A DNA stretch of 29,214 nt from assembly GCA_934643455.1 (NCBI GenBank), contig CAKUBV010000007.1:1-29214 (forward strand). The letters are read 5' to 3'. The stretch comes from Candidatus Proelusimicrobium excrementi. Its GTDB lineage: Bacteria; Elusimicrobiota; Elusimicrobia; Elusimicrobiales; Elusimicrobiaceae. Numbering within the stretch: the stretch's first letter is position 1; each line of letters opens with the position of its first letter. A model generated the notes under the pieces. The model did no database searches and had not been told where the DNA came from. It saw only the letters and a program-made list of their open reading frames with translations. The position numbers and the translations under genes were made by a program. Shown here in pieces: positions 7,354 through 13,963 of the stretch.

Positions 7354-9205
7354 TCTCGTCAACGATATCAACGAAAAATTTAAAAAACAATATTCCAAAA
7401 TAGACAACAGAATAGTAGTCTGCGGCGGTACCGGCTGCATAGCCGGCGGTTCCATGGAAGTTTATAAAGCTTTTCAGGAAGAGTACAAAAAACGCGGCCT
7501 TGATTACTGCGTGGAAATAACCGATTCCTGCCGTGAAAAGAGCACCTATATTTCCAAAAGCGGCTGCCAGGGCTTTTGCGCCCAGGGGCCTTTGGTAAGC
7601 GTGGGGGAAATCTTCTACACCAAAGTAAAACCAGAAGACGTTGAAGAAATTGTGGAAAGAACCGTGCTTAAAGGCGAAGTCGTGGAAAGGCTGTTATACG
7701 TAAACCCGGTAGACGGCGAACATTGTAAGACTTTAAAAGATATTCCGTTCTATAAAAAACAGCACCGCATACTTTTGGCCGACTGCGGCAAAATCAACCC
7801 GGAAGACATTAACGAGTATATCGGCCACGGCGGATACTTCGGCTTAAAAACCGCTCTTGAAAAGGGCCCCGAAGCCGTAATAGCCGAAATGAAGGAAAGC
7901 GGCTTAAGAGGCCGCGGCGGCGGCGGTTTCCCCGTTTGGCTTAAATGGGATTTAACCAGAAAGCCTCAAAGCGACCAAAAATTTATGATCTGCAACGGCG
8001 ACGAGGGCGACCCCGGCGCTTATATGGACAGATCCCTTTTGGAAGGCAATCCCCATTCCGTGGTTGAAGGCATGATAATAGCGGGTTTCGCGATAGGCGC
8101 GAGCAGAGGTTTATTTTATATCCGCGCCGAATATCCTTTGGCCATTGAACGCGTACAAAAAGCCATTGACGCCTGTTATAAAACAGGGCTTTTGGGCAAG
8201 AACATTTTAGGTTCCGGTTTTGATTATGATTTGGAAATCCGCTACGGCGCGGGCGCTTTCGTCTGCGGCGAAGAAACCGCTTTGATAGCTTCCATTGAAG
8301 GCAACCGCGGTACGCCTCGCCCCAAACCGCCTTTCCCGGCGACTAAAGGTCTGTGGGGTAAACCGACGGCGATTAATAACGTCGAAACTTTGGCCAATGT
8401 GCCTTATATCATGACCAAGGGCGGTAAGTGGTATTCCTCCATGGGCTCGGGCAAATCAACGGGAACTAAAGTTTTCGCTATGACCGGCAAAGCCAAAAAC
8501 ACCGGCCTTATTGAAGTGCCTATGGGCATTACTATAAGGGAAGTCGTTTACGATATCGGCGGCGGTCCTTTGAAAGGCGACGAAGTCAAAGCCATACAAA
8601 CCGGCGGTCCCTCCGGCGGCGTTATCGATCCTAAACATTTTGATATGCCCATTACCTACGAATCCTTGCAGGAAATCGGTTCCATTATGGGCTCGGGCGG
8701 TTTAATCGTTATGGACGAAACCGACTGTATGGTTGATATCGCAAAATTCTATTTGGAATTCTGCGTCGACGAATCCTGCGGCAAATGCGCGCCTTGCAGA
8801 ATCGGCGGTTATCAGCTGCTCAGCATTTTAAACAAAATAACCAACGGCACCGCCAAAGAAAGCGACTTGGACAAACTTGAGCAAATCTCCAAAGCCATGC
8901 AGAAAGCTTCTCTCTGCGCTTTGGGGCAGACGGCTCCGAACCCGGTTCTCTCGACTATTAAATTCTTCAGGGACGAATATGAAGCGCATATCAAGGATAA
9001 ACGCTGTCCTACCGGCAAGTGTACACAGCTTGTTTCTTATACGATAGGTTCCGGCTGTATCGGCTGCGGAGCGTGCAAACGCGCGTGCCCCGTCGGCGCA
9101 ATCAGCGGCGAACCCAGAAGCAAACACGCCATTGACCCCAAGAAGTGCATAAAATGCGGTCAGTGCTTCAACGTATGCAAATTCAACGCGGTTAAGAAAG
9201 GATAA
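7346..9205 (+). CDS. hydB: [FeFe] hydrogenase NADH-binding subunit HydB (NuoF-like)
   Basis: A 619-residue NuoF-type subunit with domains in the order expected for bifurcating hydrogenases. These are an N-terminal thioredoxin-like [2Fe-2S] domain (Cys26, Cys31, Cys74, Cys78); the FMN/NAD(H) domain (GRGGGGFP at 189-196, CNGDEGDPGAY at 216-226, GAFVCGEETALI at 303-314); an SLBB segment; a [4Fe-4S] site (CGKCAPC, Cys478/481/484, with Cys524); and a C-terminal two-cluster ferredoxin domain (Cys571/574/577/581 and Cys601/604/607/611). The extra N- and C-terminal iron-sulfur domains distinguish it from complex I NuoF. It would oxidise NADH and, with HydA and HydC, couple this to ferredoxin oxidation for H2 evolution, or run in reverse. 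It is followed by hydA after 5 nt. Confidence 0.95.
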   Translation: MNNLVNDINEKFKKQYSKIDNRIVVCGGTGCIAGGSMEVYKAFQEEYKKRGLDYCVEITDSCREKSTYISKSGCQGFCAQGPLVSVGEIFYTKVKPEDVEEIVERTVLKGEVVERLLYVNPVDGEHCKTLKDIPFYKKQHRILLADCGKINPEDINEYIGHGGYFGLKTALEKGPEAVIAEMKESGLRGRGGGGFPVWLKWDLTRKPQSDQKFMICNGDEGDPGAYMDRSLLEGNPHSVVEGMIIAGFAIGASRGLFYIRAEYPLAIERVQKAIDACYKTGLLGKNILGSGFDYDLEIRYGAGAFVCGEETALIASIEGNRGTPRPKPPFPATKGLWGKPTAINNVETLANVPYIMTKGGKWYSSMGSGKSTGTKVFAMTGKAKNTGLIEVPMGITIREVVYDIGGGPLKGDEVKAIQTGGPSGGVIDPKHFDMPITYESLQEIGSIMGSGGLIVMDETDCMVDIAKFYLEFCVDESCGKCAPCRIGGYQLLSILNKITNGTAKESDLDKLEQISKAMQKASLCALGQTAPNPVLSTIKFFRDEYEAHIKDKRCPTGKCTQLVSYTIGSGCIGCGACKRACPVGAISGEPRSKHAIDPKKCIKCGQCFNVCKFNAVKKG

Positions 9206-9210
9206 TAAAT

Positions 9211-10959
9211 ATGATTAAAGCTAAAATTAACGGCAAACCGGTAGAGGTTAAAGAAGGAACATCAATTTTGGAAGCGGCCAAACAGGCCAAAGTAAAAATC
9301 CCTACGCTCTGTAAGCATGAGGATTTGGAAGCAAGCGGCGGCTGCGGCCTTTGTATAGTAAAAGTAAAAGGCATGCCCAAAATGCCGCGCGCCTGCACCA
9401 CCGAAATTACGGAAGGCATGGAAATAACCACCCATGACGCCGAGCTTGTAAACATCAGGCGCACCGTGTTGGAACTTATTATGTCCAATCACCCCAAGGA
9501 CTGCTTGGTCTGCGCCAGGAACCAGGACTGCGAGCTTCAAAGGCTTTGTGCCGAGTTCGGCATAAGGGAAGACGCTTTCCCCAGCATAGTTCACCGCCAG
9601 CCGCATAAAAAAGACGATTCAACCGGCACTATAACGATAGACACCAGCAAATGCGTTTTGTGCGGACGCTGCGTACAGGTCTGCCAGAAAGTGCAGAACG
9701 TATGGGCTTTGGCCTTCTTAAAACGCGGCATAAAAACGGAACTTTCCCCGGCGGGCGAAATTGATTTGCAGCAATCTCCCTGCGTAAAATGCGGGCAGTG
9801 CTCCGCTCATTGCCCCGTCGGCGCGATTGTCGAACACGACGACACCCAAAAAGTATGGAACGCGCTTATGGACGAAAAGAAATATTGCGTAGTCCAAATA
9901 GCTCCCGCCGTACGCGTCGCGATAGGGGAGGCTTTCGGTTTCCCCGTAGGTTCAAATCTTACCGGCAAATTAAACGCGGCCCTTTACGAGCTTGGTTTTA
10001 AAGCCGTATTTGACACCAACACCGCCGCCGACGTTACCATTATGGAAGAAGCTTCCGAATTTAAACACCGTCTTACTCACGGGGGAACTCTGCCGCTGAT
10101 AACCAGCTGCTGCCCGGCGTGGGTCGACTATATGGAGAAATATCACGGCGATATTATTGAGAACTTCTCCAGCGCGAAATCCCCGCAGGAAATGATGGGC
10201 GCTTTATCCAAAACTTATTACGCCCAAAAGCATAATATAGACCCTAAAGATATTTTTATGGTTTCGATTATGCCTTGTACGGCCAAAAAGTATGAGATTA
10301 CCAGAAGCGACGATATGTTCTCTTCCGGTTATCAGGATATTGACGTTTCAATTACGACGCGCGAACTTGCTAGAATGTTAAAACAATCCGGCGTGAACTT
10401 TAAAGAAATTGAAGAACGCAAAGGCGACGACATTTTGGCCGATTACAGCGGCGCGGGCACGATATTCGGCGCGACGGGCGGCGTTATGGAAGCCGCTTTG
10501 AGGACGGCTCACTATCTTATTACCGGCAGGGAAGCGGCCAATATAGATTTTAAAGAAGTCCGCGGCCTTAAAGGCATTAAGGAAGCCGAAATTGACGTCG
10601 ACGGCACTAAAGTAAAAGTAGCCATAGCGCACGGTTTGGCGAATGTCGGCGACGTTCTTGCCAAAATCAAGCAAGCCAAAGCCGAAGGCAAAGAACCTCC
10701 GTATCACTTTATAGAGGTTATGGCCTGCGAAGGCGGCTGCGTAGCCGGCGGCGGCCAGCCTTACGGCGTTACGAATGAACTTAGAAAAGTGCGCGCCAAA
10801 GGCCTTTATGACGAGGATTCTTCCATGCAAATCCGCTGTTCACACGCCAATCCGGCTGTGCAGAAGATTTACAAGGAATACCTTGGCGAGCCTTTGGGCG
10901 ATAAAGCCCATAAGCTGCTGCACAATCATTATAAGGCGAGGGAGTCTTATAAAGGTTAA
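9211..10959 (+). CDS. hydA: [FeFe] hydrogenase catalytic subunit HydA
   Basis: A 582-residue [FeFe] hydrogenase of modular type: an N-terminal plant-type [2Fe-2S] domain (Cys34, Cys45, Cys48, Cys62), a His-ligated [4Fe-4S] site (HPKDCLVCARNQDC), and a two-[4Fe-4S] ferredoxin domain (CVLCGRCVQVC, CVKCGQCSAHC). The H-cluster domain carries L1 TSCCPAW (Cys300 proton relay, Cys301 ligand), L2 IMPCTAKK (Cys356) and L3 MACEGGCVAGGGQP (Cys506, Cys510). All H-cluster ligands are present, so the enzyme should be active in H2 metabolism. The L3 position after the first Cys is Glu, a position that varies in the family. The [FeFe] maturases HydE, HydF and HydG are not in this window. A strong terminator follows within 10 nt, closing the operon. 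Confidence 0.96.
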   Translation: MIKAKINGKPVEVKEGTSILEAAKQAKVKIPTLCKHEDLEASGGCGLCIVKVKGMPKMPRACTTEITEGMEITTHDAELVNIRRTVLELIMSNHPKDCLVCARNQDCELQRLCAEFGIREDAFPSIVHRQPHKKDDSTGTITIDTSKCVLCGRCVQVCQKVQNVWALAFLKRGIKTELSPAGEIDLQQSPCVKCGQCSAHCPVGAIVEHDDTQKVWNALMDEKKYCVVQIAPAVRVAIGEAFGFPVGSNLTGKLNAALYELGFKAVFDTNTAADVTIMEEASEFKHRLTHGGTLPLITSCCPAWVDYMEKYHGDIIENFSSAKSPQEMMGALSKTYYAQKHNIDPKDIFMVSIMPCTAKKYEITRSDDMFSSGYQDIDVSITTRELARMLKQSGVNFKEIEERKGDDILADYSGAGTIFGATGGVMEAALRTAHYLITGREAANIDFKEVRGLKGIKEAEIDVDGTKVKVAIAHGLANVGDVLAKIKQAKAEGKEPPYHFIEVMACEGGCVAGGGQPYGVTNELRKVRAKGLYDEDSSMQIRCSHANPAVQKIYKEYLGEPLGDKAHKLLHNHYKARESYKG

Positions 10960-10967
10960 TGGTTTTA

Positions 10968-10994
10968 GCCCCCGGCTTTTGCCGGGGGCTTTTT
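10968..10994 (+). terminator. Terminator of the hydCBA operon
   Basis: Perfect 9-bp stem GCCCCCGGC / GCCGGGGGC with a TTTT loop, followed by TTTTT. Confidence 0.95.
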
Positions 10995-11072
10995 AATTGG
11001 TTTAAGTTGCGTTTTGACCTTTTTTATTCGCGTGATGTTGCGTGTTCGCGGCTAACACTTTGCCGCTTTTGG

Positions 11073-11164
11073 GCGGATTTTAATTTTTTCTTCGCTTAAA
11101 TACCGCGGCGGCAAAGCCGCCATCGTTCTAGGTATTCTGGGCTCAGAATAAAATTAAAATCCGC
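11073..11164. repeat. Palindromic unit A1
   Basis: Outer perfect 15-bp stem GCGGATTTTAATTTT / AAAATTAAAATCCGC. The interior has an imperfect middle stem around AAATACC / GGTATTC and a terminal hairpin GGCGGC-AAA-GCCGCC (11107-11121). Confidence 0.85.
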
Positions 11165-11270
11165 TCCAAAATCAACAAACCACGCTACTAAAATACTCGC
11201 ACTGTTTTTACTCGGTCTATGTTTCGTTTTTTACTCGGTCTATCTTTATCGCTCATTGCTAGCAAGCTTA

Positions 11271-11540
11271 GGTTAAACAAAGCCTTATACTGCACCTTGC
11301 GCCGCTCTGATTTTTAAAAGAGTATTTATAGTTCTTTTCGTGAACGGCTGTTATACACAGCCGGAGCGAAAAAAATATAAATACACTCAAAAAGCGGCGC
11401 GGCCCGCAGGGTTGGGCTTAAAAAATGCCACTGCTTCGTTAAAAAAACTTGTAAGGCGTTTGCCTTACTGCATTTTTTGTGCCTAGCATTGTCAGCTTTT
11501 TAAGCCCAACGCAAGGCGTATTATAAGGCTTTGTTTAACC
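11271..11540. mobile_element. 270-bp MITE-like element with 19-bp perfect terminal inverted repeats
   Basis: The ends GGTTAAACAAAGCCTTATA (11271-11289) and its reverse complement (11522-11540) match perfectly, and 28 of 31 bases match when extended inward. Inside are two further long hairpins: GTATTTATA / TATAAATAC enclosing GGCTG / CAGCC (about 11322-11384), and a perfect 14-bp GTTGGGCTTAAAAA / TTTTTAAGCCCAAC (11411-11424 / 11497-11510). It has no coding capacity. Block B has the uninterrupted junction (GCTAGCAGGCTTTAATATTTAG, around 16979-17000), so this looks like an insertion. A target-site duplication is not obvious. Confidence 0.7.
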
Positions 11541-11552
11541 GTGTATTTAGGC

Positions 11553-11641
11553 AAATTTTGATTTTTTTACCGCTTCGCATACTGCGCGCCCTTTGGGCGC
11601 ATCACTCTTAGTATAGCTTGCGTCAAAGAAAATCAAAATTT
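11553..11641. repeat. Palindromic unit A2
   Basis: Perfect 13-bp outer stem AAATTTTGATTTT / AAAATCAAAATTT, extended with mismatches to flanking TTTAG / CTAAA. The terminal hairpin is GCGCCC-TTT-GGGCGC (11586-11600). Arms match unit B1, but the head differs. Confidence 0.85.
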
Positions 11642-11740
11642 TCACTAAATCTTAAAGTTCACGCATGTTGCATTTTCGCATAGTTTTAACTCGGGCTAAA
11701 TTACATTCTCTTTGCTAGCAAACTTCCGTATTTGGTTGTC

Positions 11741-11821
11741 TTTGCGTTTTTTCCTAGTTCGGATACCTCGCTCGCTCCGCTCGCATAGTGGCAAGTATAC
11801 CTCACTCATAAAAAACGCAAA
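11741..11821. repeat. Palindromic unit A3
   Basis: Perfect 12-bp outer stem TTTGCGTTTTTT / AAAAAACGCAAA. The 51-nt head (11756-11806) contains GGATACC and GTATACC and is the reverse complement of the head of unit A4 at 46 of 51 positions. Confidence 0.8.
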
Positions 11822-12030
11822 TTCAGCTCAAATCCGAAAGTCCACGCTAATTAAAGCCTCTCACGTTAAAAATCACGCCGGTTAAATTATCTCACGCTGA
11901 GATTTTTGTATTTTAATTTATTCCTAACTTTTCCAATATATTTACTCTTTTTTTAAAACTTTCTTCTATATATTTCTATATCTATACATATTCGGTCGCA
12001 AAATAATTCCATAACTTTTTTACTGCTTAA

Positions 12031-12090
12031 TGTAGGTCAGGTTTTACCTGACAGGTTTCCTTATTTACGTCAGGCATAGCCTGACCTACA
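12031..12090. repeat. REP/BIME-like element, copy A
   Basis: Inverted repeat TGTAGGTCAGG / CCTGACCTACA. Each end is a GTAG (or CTAC) tetranucleotide next to its own hairpin: GTCAGGT-TTT-ACCTGAC (12036-12052) and GTCAGGC-ATA-GCCTGAC (12069-12085). GTAG plus hairpin, paired with hairpin plus CTAC, is the layout of REP/iREP pairs mobilised by RAYT (TnpA-REP) enzymes. No such enzyme is in this window. Confidence 0.75.
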
Positions 12091-12143
12091 TTTGCTTCCT
12101 TTTTTGTAGTAATCTTAACTGGCTTGATTTCTTTTAGATTTGA

Positions 12144-12237
12144 GCCTGATTTTAGTTTTTTCGTAGTGAGGTATACTTGCGGCTATGCGAACGAAGTGAG
12201 CGAGGTATCCGAACTAAAGAAAAGGGTAAAATCAGGC
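12144..12237. repeat. Palindromic unit A4 (inverted)
   Basis: Outer 11-bp stem GCCTGATTTTA / TAAAATCAGGC. The head (12165-12215) is an inverted copy of the A3 head, so the whole unit lies in the opposite orientation to A1-A3. It replaces the A/T spacer found in blocks B and C between the REP-like element and the promoter. Confidence 0.75.
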
Positions 12238-12310
12238 CAAAGGTAAAAGCAAATTGTAAGCCTAAATGCTTGTCGTTCAGACGGAACCTTATGGCGAAAT
12301 CATAAAACAG

Positions 12311-12337
12311 TTGACTTGTTTTTTTTTTTGATAAATT
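12311..12337 (+). promoter_or_regulatory. Poly-T-spacer promoter of pilin, copy A
   Basis: TTGACT (12311-12316) is followed by TG, 11 consecutive T and GATAAATTT. With TAAATT (12332-12337) as the -10, the spacer is 15 bp. The core AACAGTTGACTTG-T(n)-GATAAATTT is shared by three loci in the window. T-run slippage would alter the spacer length. Confidence 0.65.
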
Positions 12338-12376
12338 TAGCTTACGCCCAGCAAGGGTGAAAAAAGGAGGAAGTTT

Positions 12377-12847
12377 ATGAAAAACGTAAATAAGAAGGGT
12401 TTTACGCTGATAGAATTGCTGGTAGTAGTATTGATTATCGGCATATTAGCGGCTGTGGCATTGCCTCAGTATTTTAAAGCGGTGGAAAAATCCAGAGCAA
12501 CTGAAGCTTTGTCCATTATGGGCTCTATTGCCGCCGCTATGGAAAGAGGCAGACTTGTCAGCTCAGAGAATAAATATCCTGCGGCTTTATCGGATTTGGA
12601 TATTGAATTTTCAAACCTTGACGGCTCTCCCGCAACCGGAAGTGAGATTACAACCAACAACTTTACGATAACACTTGATGTTGGTGGAGCTGGGGGCAGC
12701 GGTCAGGTCGTAACAGCTACAAGAAAAGGAGGTAATGGCACCGGGTATACTCTTACTAGAGAGTATTATACCGGTAAAGTTACTTGTGCGGAATCAGCGG
12801 ATAGAGCTGGTATTTGCGCTTCCTTGGGTTTACAAAAAGCCAGCTAA
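12377..12847 (+). CDS. Type IV pilin / pseudopilin-like protein
   Basis: A 156-residue prepilin with a short basic leader and a type III signal KKG^FTLIELLVVVLIIGIL, with Glu at +5 and a long hydrophobic helix. Cleavage between Gly8 and Phe9 by prepilin peptidase is expected. The C-terminal domain is small and Gly/Thr-rich and ends with two Cys (TCAESADRAGICASLG), probably a disulfide loop as in PilA/PilE-type subunits. It is clearly paralogous to the pilin at 13498-13962: both have a DNFT/NNFT-TL segment and a C-terminal C...C[AS][ST]LG ending. The start has a strong AAAGGAGG site. It is driven by a poly-T-spacer promoter and closed by its own terminator, so it is transcribed alone. Whether it is a fibre subunit or an adhesin-like minor pilin is not clear. 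No pilus assembly genes are nearby. Confidence 0.9.
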   Translation: MKNVNKKGFTLIELLVVVLIIGILAAVALPQYFKAVEKSRATEALSIMGSIAAAMERGRLVSSENKYPAALSDLDIEFSNLDGSPATGSEITTNNFTITLDVGGAGGSGQVVTATRKGGNGTGYTLTREYYTGKVTCAESADRAGICASLGLQKAS

Positions 12848-12859
12848 TATAAAAGCTTT

Positions 12860-12915
12860 GGTACTATAACATATAGTACCCTCCTAAGGGGAGCCTTTAC
12901 GGGTTCCCCTTTTTG
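12860..12915 (+). terminator. Double-hairpin terminator after pilin
   Basis: First hairpin GGTACTATA-ACA-TATAGTACC (12860-12880, perfect 9 bp). Then an AAGGGGA(G)CC / GG(G)TTCCCCTT stem (about 12886-12911) followed by T-rich sequence. Confidence 0.8.
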
Positions 12916-12999
12916 TTTTTTATTGATGCCGAACAGAATACGCCACGTTTCATTTATATTATGACTGTCAAATAAGAAACTTATATGTGATATTTTAAG

Positions 13000-13410
13000 A
13001 TGGGTAACAGTATGGGAAAAACACAAAAACGAAATAGCCCGTTTAGTAAAAAATTATGTGAACGACTTAAATTAAAAGGGTATAAAAGTGAGAACGGGAA
13101 AGACAGCTGCGGCATTTGGATAAAAGAAGTAAATGACCGTTTTGATATTTTATTTAATCGAGATTGGCTTACTTTTGCAATTCGCATTAAACCGAGTAAA
13201 GATGATGTGGAAGAAGCAAAAAAAATTATTGGGAACGCTAAATTTGACAATTACAATTTGACTCCGTTTAACAAGCCGCTACAATATGGCATTTGGGCTT
13301 TTAGACGGTTCATAGATAATGCTTGCGACAATAATACGATTAATAACGCTTTTGATGCCTTTACCAAGCTGGAGGATGATATTAAACACACTGCCGGGAA
13401 AGGCAATTAA
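13000..13410 (+). CDS. Hypothetical protein
   Basis: A 136-residue ORF with no domain that I recognise. It is soluble, lysine-rich at the N-terminus (KKLCERLKLKGYKSENGK), with a Trp/Phe-containing middle (CGIWIKEVNDRFDILFNRDW) and an Asp/Asn-rich C-terminus. No signal peptide or membrane segment is visible. Two starts are possible: ATG at 13000 or ATG at 13012. Neither has a Shine-Dalgarno sequence, but A/T-rich TGATATTTTAAG directly precedes the first. Codon use is more A/T-rich than in neighbouring metabolic genes, which could indicate recent acquisition. It sits between two pilin loci and is convergent with the glyQS-pilin operon. Confidence 0.6.
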   Translation: MGNSMGKTQKRNSPFSKKLCERLKLKGYKSENGKDSCGIWIKEVNDRFDILFNRDWLTFAIRIKPSKDDVEEAKKIIGNAKFDNYNLTPFNKPLQYGIWAFRRFIDNACDNNTINNAFDAFTKLEDDIKHTAGKGN

Positions 13411-13450
13411 ATTTAAAAATACAAAGCCGGTTCATTATTTTTTAAACAAA

Positions 13451-13481
13451 AAAACTCCCCGCCTAAAAAACGGGGAGTTTT
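13451..13481. terminator. Bidirectional terminator
   Basis: Perfect 11-bp stem AAAACTCCCCG / CGGGGAGTTTT with a 9-nt loop between convergent genes; usable from either side. Confidence 0.9.
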
Positions 13482-13497
13482 GTTAAATAATTTTTGC

Positions 13498-13962
13498 TTA
13501 GTCTATTCTGTAACTGTTTCCGTCCTGCTTGCCTAAAGTGGAACAGATTTTTTTGTCGTTATTGGTTTGGGTTCCAGTAGCACATATAAGGCCGTCAGTA
13601 TCATAGTTGCCGGTTATAGTGTAAGTATAGGAAGAGCCGGCATTATGGGATGCTGTTACGGAACTTTCGCCCAAAGTATAGGTAAAGTTATCCGTAGTTG
13701 CCGTGCCGCCGCTGACGCTCACGTTTTTTCCTGTGATGTCAAAAGCCAAATCCTGAAAAGCCGTGGCGTAAGATTCGTTTTCTTCATGATATTGCTTTTG
13801 CGCGGCGACTGCGTGTGAAACAACCCTTATAGCTTCAATGGCTTTGCCCTTCTCAACCGAAGTTAAAAATGAAGGATAAGCCATAGAGGCCAAACCCGCT
13901 ATCAAAAGAACAACTACCATAACTTCCAGAAGAGTCATACCCTTTTTATTTAATTTTGACAT
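13498..13962 (-). CDS. Type IV pilin / pseudopilin-like protein in the glyQS operon
   Basis: A 154-residue prepilin with signal KKG^MTLLEVMVVVLLIAGL: Glu at +5 and Met as the first mature residue, an accepted variant. The C-terminal domain is Ser/Thr-rich with a late Cys pair (LICATGTQTNNDKKICSTLG) and is paralogous to the pilin at 12377-12847. The start codon lies 1 nt after the glyS stop (TAA at 13964-13966), and the AGAGGG ribosome binding site is formed by the last glyS codons, so translation is coupled to glyS. Unlike the other pilin, it has no poly-T promoter and should be expressed constitutively with glycyl-tRNA synthetase. That is an odd partnership, possibly a pilin gene captured at the end of a housekeeping operon. 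Confidence 0.9.
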   Translation of the reverse strand: MSKLNKKGMTLLEVMVVVLLIAGLASMAYPSFLTSVEKGKAIEAIRVVSHAVAAQKQYHEENESYATAFQDLAFDITGKNVSVSGGTATTDNFTYTLGESSVTASHNAGSSYTYTITGNYDTDGLICATGTQTNNDKKICSTLGKQDGNSYRID

Positions 13963-13963
13963 A

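Larger units (their letters stand above)
10995..12310. repeat. Non-coding repeat block A upstream of pilin
   Basis: About 1.3 kb without a credible gene. It holds, in order, three palindromic units (A1 at 11073-11164, A2 at 11553-11641, A3 at 11741-11821), a 270-bp inverted-repeat element inserted before A2, an A/T-rich conserved block (around 11985-12030), a GTAG-hairpin element (12031-12090) and an inverted palindromic unit A4 (12144-12237). Flanks shared between units include GCTAGCAAAC, ACTCGGTCTA and CCACGCTA. The same order of parts recurs in blocks B (16990-17676) and C (28580-29185). Confidence 0.85.

Noticed and set aside
6865..9205. Complex I (nuoE-nuoF) genes.
   Set aside because: HydB has the extra N-terminal [2Fe-2S] and C-terminal two-cluster domains, and the next gene is an [FeFe] hydrogenase, so these are hydrogenase subunits.
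11271..11540. Integron attC site: ends contain GTTAAAC and GTTTAAC, which fit the GTTRRRY and RYYYAAC cores.
   Set aside because: The cores are in the wrong order (GTTRRRY at the left, RYYYAAC at the right; attC has the reverse), the internal structure does not fit, and no integrase or cassette array is visible.
10995..12310. CRISPR array, because several similar palindromic units recur.
   Set aside because: Units are 80-120 bp, irregularly spaced, diverged, and not separated by unique spacers of constant length; no cas genes.
10990..12376. tRNA or other known structural RNA in the large non-coding block.
   Set aside because: No cloverleaf with T-loop and anticodon arm features found; the strong structures are the palindromic units and the inverted-repeat element. 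An unknown RNA cannot be excluded.
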